A DNA stretch of 32,070 bases from Planctomycetota bacterium (GTDB lineage: Bacteria; Planctomycetota; UBA1135; GCA-002686595). The position numbers and the translations under genes were made by a program. The stretch spans positions 1 through 32,070 of the forward strand of contig JADLBP010000287.1 in the NCBI GenBank assembly GCA_020847695.1, given 5' to 3'. The notes under the pieces were generated by a model. The model ran no database searches and had not been told where the DNA came from. It saw only the letters and a program-made list of their open reading frames with translations. The first letter of the stretch is position 1. Each line of letters begins with the position of its first letter. Of this stretch, positions 31,410 to 32,070 are shown piece after piece.

Positions 31410-32070
31410 CTAGTCGGTGACGCTGAGCTCGATCCCGTCCCGCAACGCGAGCCAGAGCTCGGAGAGCTTGCGTTGGGCCGCGAGGTCGAGCTCGCCCCGC
31501 TGATCGCCGAACTCGGCCATCGAGCGTCGCGCCGGCTGGATCGCTCCGGGCCACGTCGCGAGCCAGCGGTAGGCTCCGAGGGCGCCGGCGTGCACGCTGC
31601 TGGTCGGATTGTGGAGCCCGACGATGTTCCAGAGCATGCCGAGCACGACCGCGCGACGCTTCGGCTCGAGCCCCTGGTCGCGCAGCGCGTCGAGCAGCAC
31701 GACGACCGAGGTCCAGCCGCCGCGGAACAGGTGGTCCTCCGCCGTCGCGGGCTCGCGCTCGAAGCGCAGCTCTTCGTGCCAGTGACCGCTGACCAGCGTC
31801 ACGGCCGCATCCACGTCGAGCTCGCCGATGCACTGCCTCAGCCGCGCGAGCTCGGCCTTCGTCACCTCGAGCTTGCGCGGCAGCACACGCACGGTGAACT
31901 CCGGGGAACTCGACAGGATCCGGCCGGCGACGCTCGCGTCGTCGGCGATGTCCGTCTCGTCGTGGTAGAGGAGCTTCACGCGGTAGTCGCCGGCGTGCGG
32001 CCATGCGACGTATTGTCCGAGCGGCACGGAGAACTCGAGCGAGCGCGCCGGCGCCAGCGGGCTGCGGCTG
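31410..32070 (-). CDS. Hypothetical protein, 5' end cut by the window edge
   Basis: The frame stays open to the window end, so the N-terminus is missing; a GTG at 32027 is not convincing as the start because the sequence above it (SLEFSVPLGQYVAWPHAG) continues a beta-like domain. The visible part has GDYRVKLLYHDETD, resembling an Ig-like or beta-sandwich region, followed by a mostly helical part (AELARLRQCIGELDVDAAV, LLDALRDQG, AVVLGMLWNIVGLHN). I recognise no family. Downstream is the propeller lipoprotein after 88 nt on the same strand. Confidence 0.55.
   Translation of the reverse strand, partial: SRSPLAPARSLEFSVPLGQYVAWPHAGDYRVKLLYHDETDIADDASVAGRILSSSPEFTVRVLPRKLEVTKAELARLRQCIGELDVDAAVTLVSGHWHEELRFEREPATAEDHLFRGGWTSVVVLLDALRDQGLEPKRRAVVLGMLWNIVGLHNPTSSVHAGALGAYRWLATWPGAIQPARRSMAEFGDQRGELDLAAQRKLSELWLALRDGIELSVTD

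Overview
The window is very GC-rich DNA with tightly packed genes, no RNA genes, no insertion sequences and no CRISPR array that I can see. The gene content points to the Planctomycetota: an FG-GAP protein with a cysteine-bearing C-terminal domain that recurs in some marine planctomycete lineages (Saltatorellus/Engelhardtia-like; my recollection, not searched), an ECF sigma factor carrying the TRWSLVL motif followed by a zinc-ribbon/transmembrane Ser/Thr kinase, a bacterial topoisomerase VI B subunit, and the futalosine-pathway enzyme MqnA. At least eight products look like lipoproteins or exported proteins.

Layout. 30-3515 (minus): citrate synthase and topoisomerase VI subunit B. 3687-5402 (plus): secreted FG-GAP protein. 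5535-6567 (minus): mqnA overlapping a small zinc-ribbon membrane protein. 6725-8405 (plus): two lipoproteins, the second of DUF2959 type. 8470-18085 (plus): the centrepiece, five genes that read as a trans-envelope electron conduit. 18092-20199 (minus): an ATP-grasp ligase and a zinc metallopeptidase overlapping by 4 nt. 20443-23043 (plus): a phosphodiesterase-type lipoprotein and a TPR lipoprotein. 23045-27142 (minus): an exported protein with a DnaJ-type zinc finger, a Ser/Thr kinase and an ECF sigma factor. 27205-29629 (plus): an RlmI-like methyltransferase, an RluA-type pseudouridine synthase and a DUF6503-like lipoprotein. 29631-32070 (minus): an AlbA_2/Schlafen-type protein, a YncE-like propeller lipoprotein and a 5'-truncated hypothetical gene.

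The electron-transfer locus. The first gene fuses an N-terminal membrane anchor, a two-cluster ferredoxin domain (the second cluster with an unusual CxxHxxCxxxCP motif), a two-dinucleotide-fold flavoprotein and a C-terminal membrane domain whose four histidines (539/553 and 709/723) have the 14-residue spacing of dihaem cytochromes b. It overlaps by 1 nt a 23-haem c-type cytochrome built mostly of a repeating three-haem module. That gene overlaps by 4 nt a predicted outer-membrane beta-barrel, followed 9 nt later by a 7-haem lipoprotein made of the same module, and then by an 11-haem, 918-residue lipoprotein. In total there are 41 CxxCH sites. The simplest reading is quinone- or NAD(P)H-linked electron exchange from the inner membrane through a periplasmic wire and a porin to surface cytochromes, i.e. 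a porin-cytochrome type extracellular electron transfer system with an unfamiliar inner-membrane module. Direction of flow, redox partner and terminal acceptor cannot be told from the sequence. MqnA nearby implies menaquinone is made, but the link to the conduit is only circumstantial.
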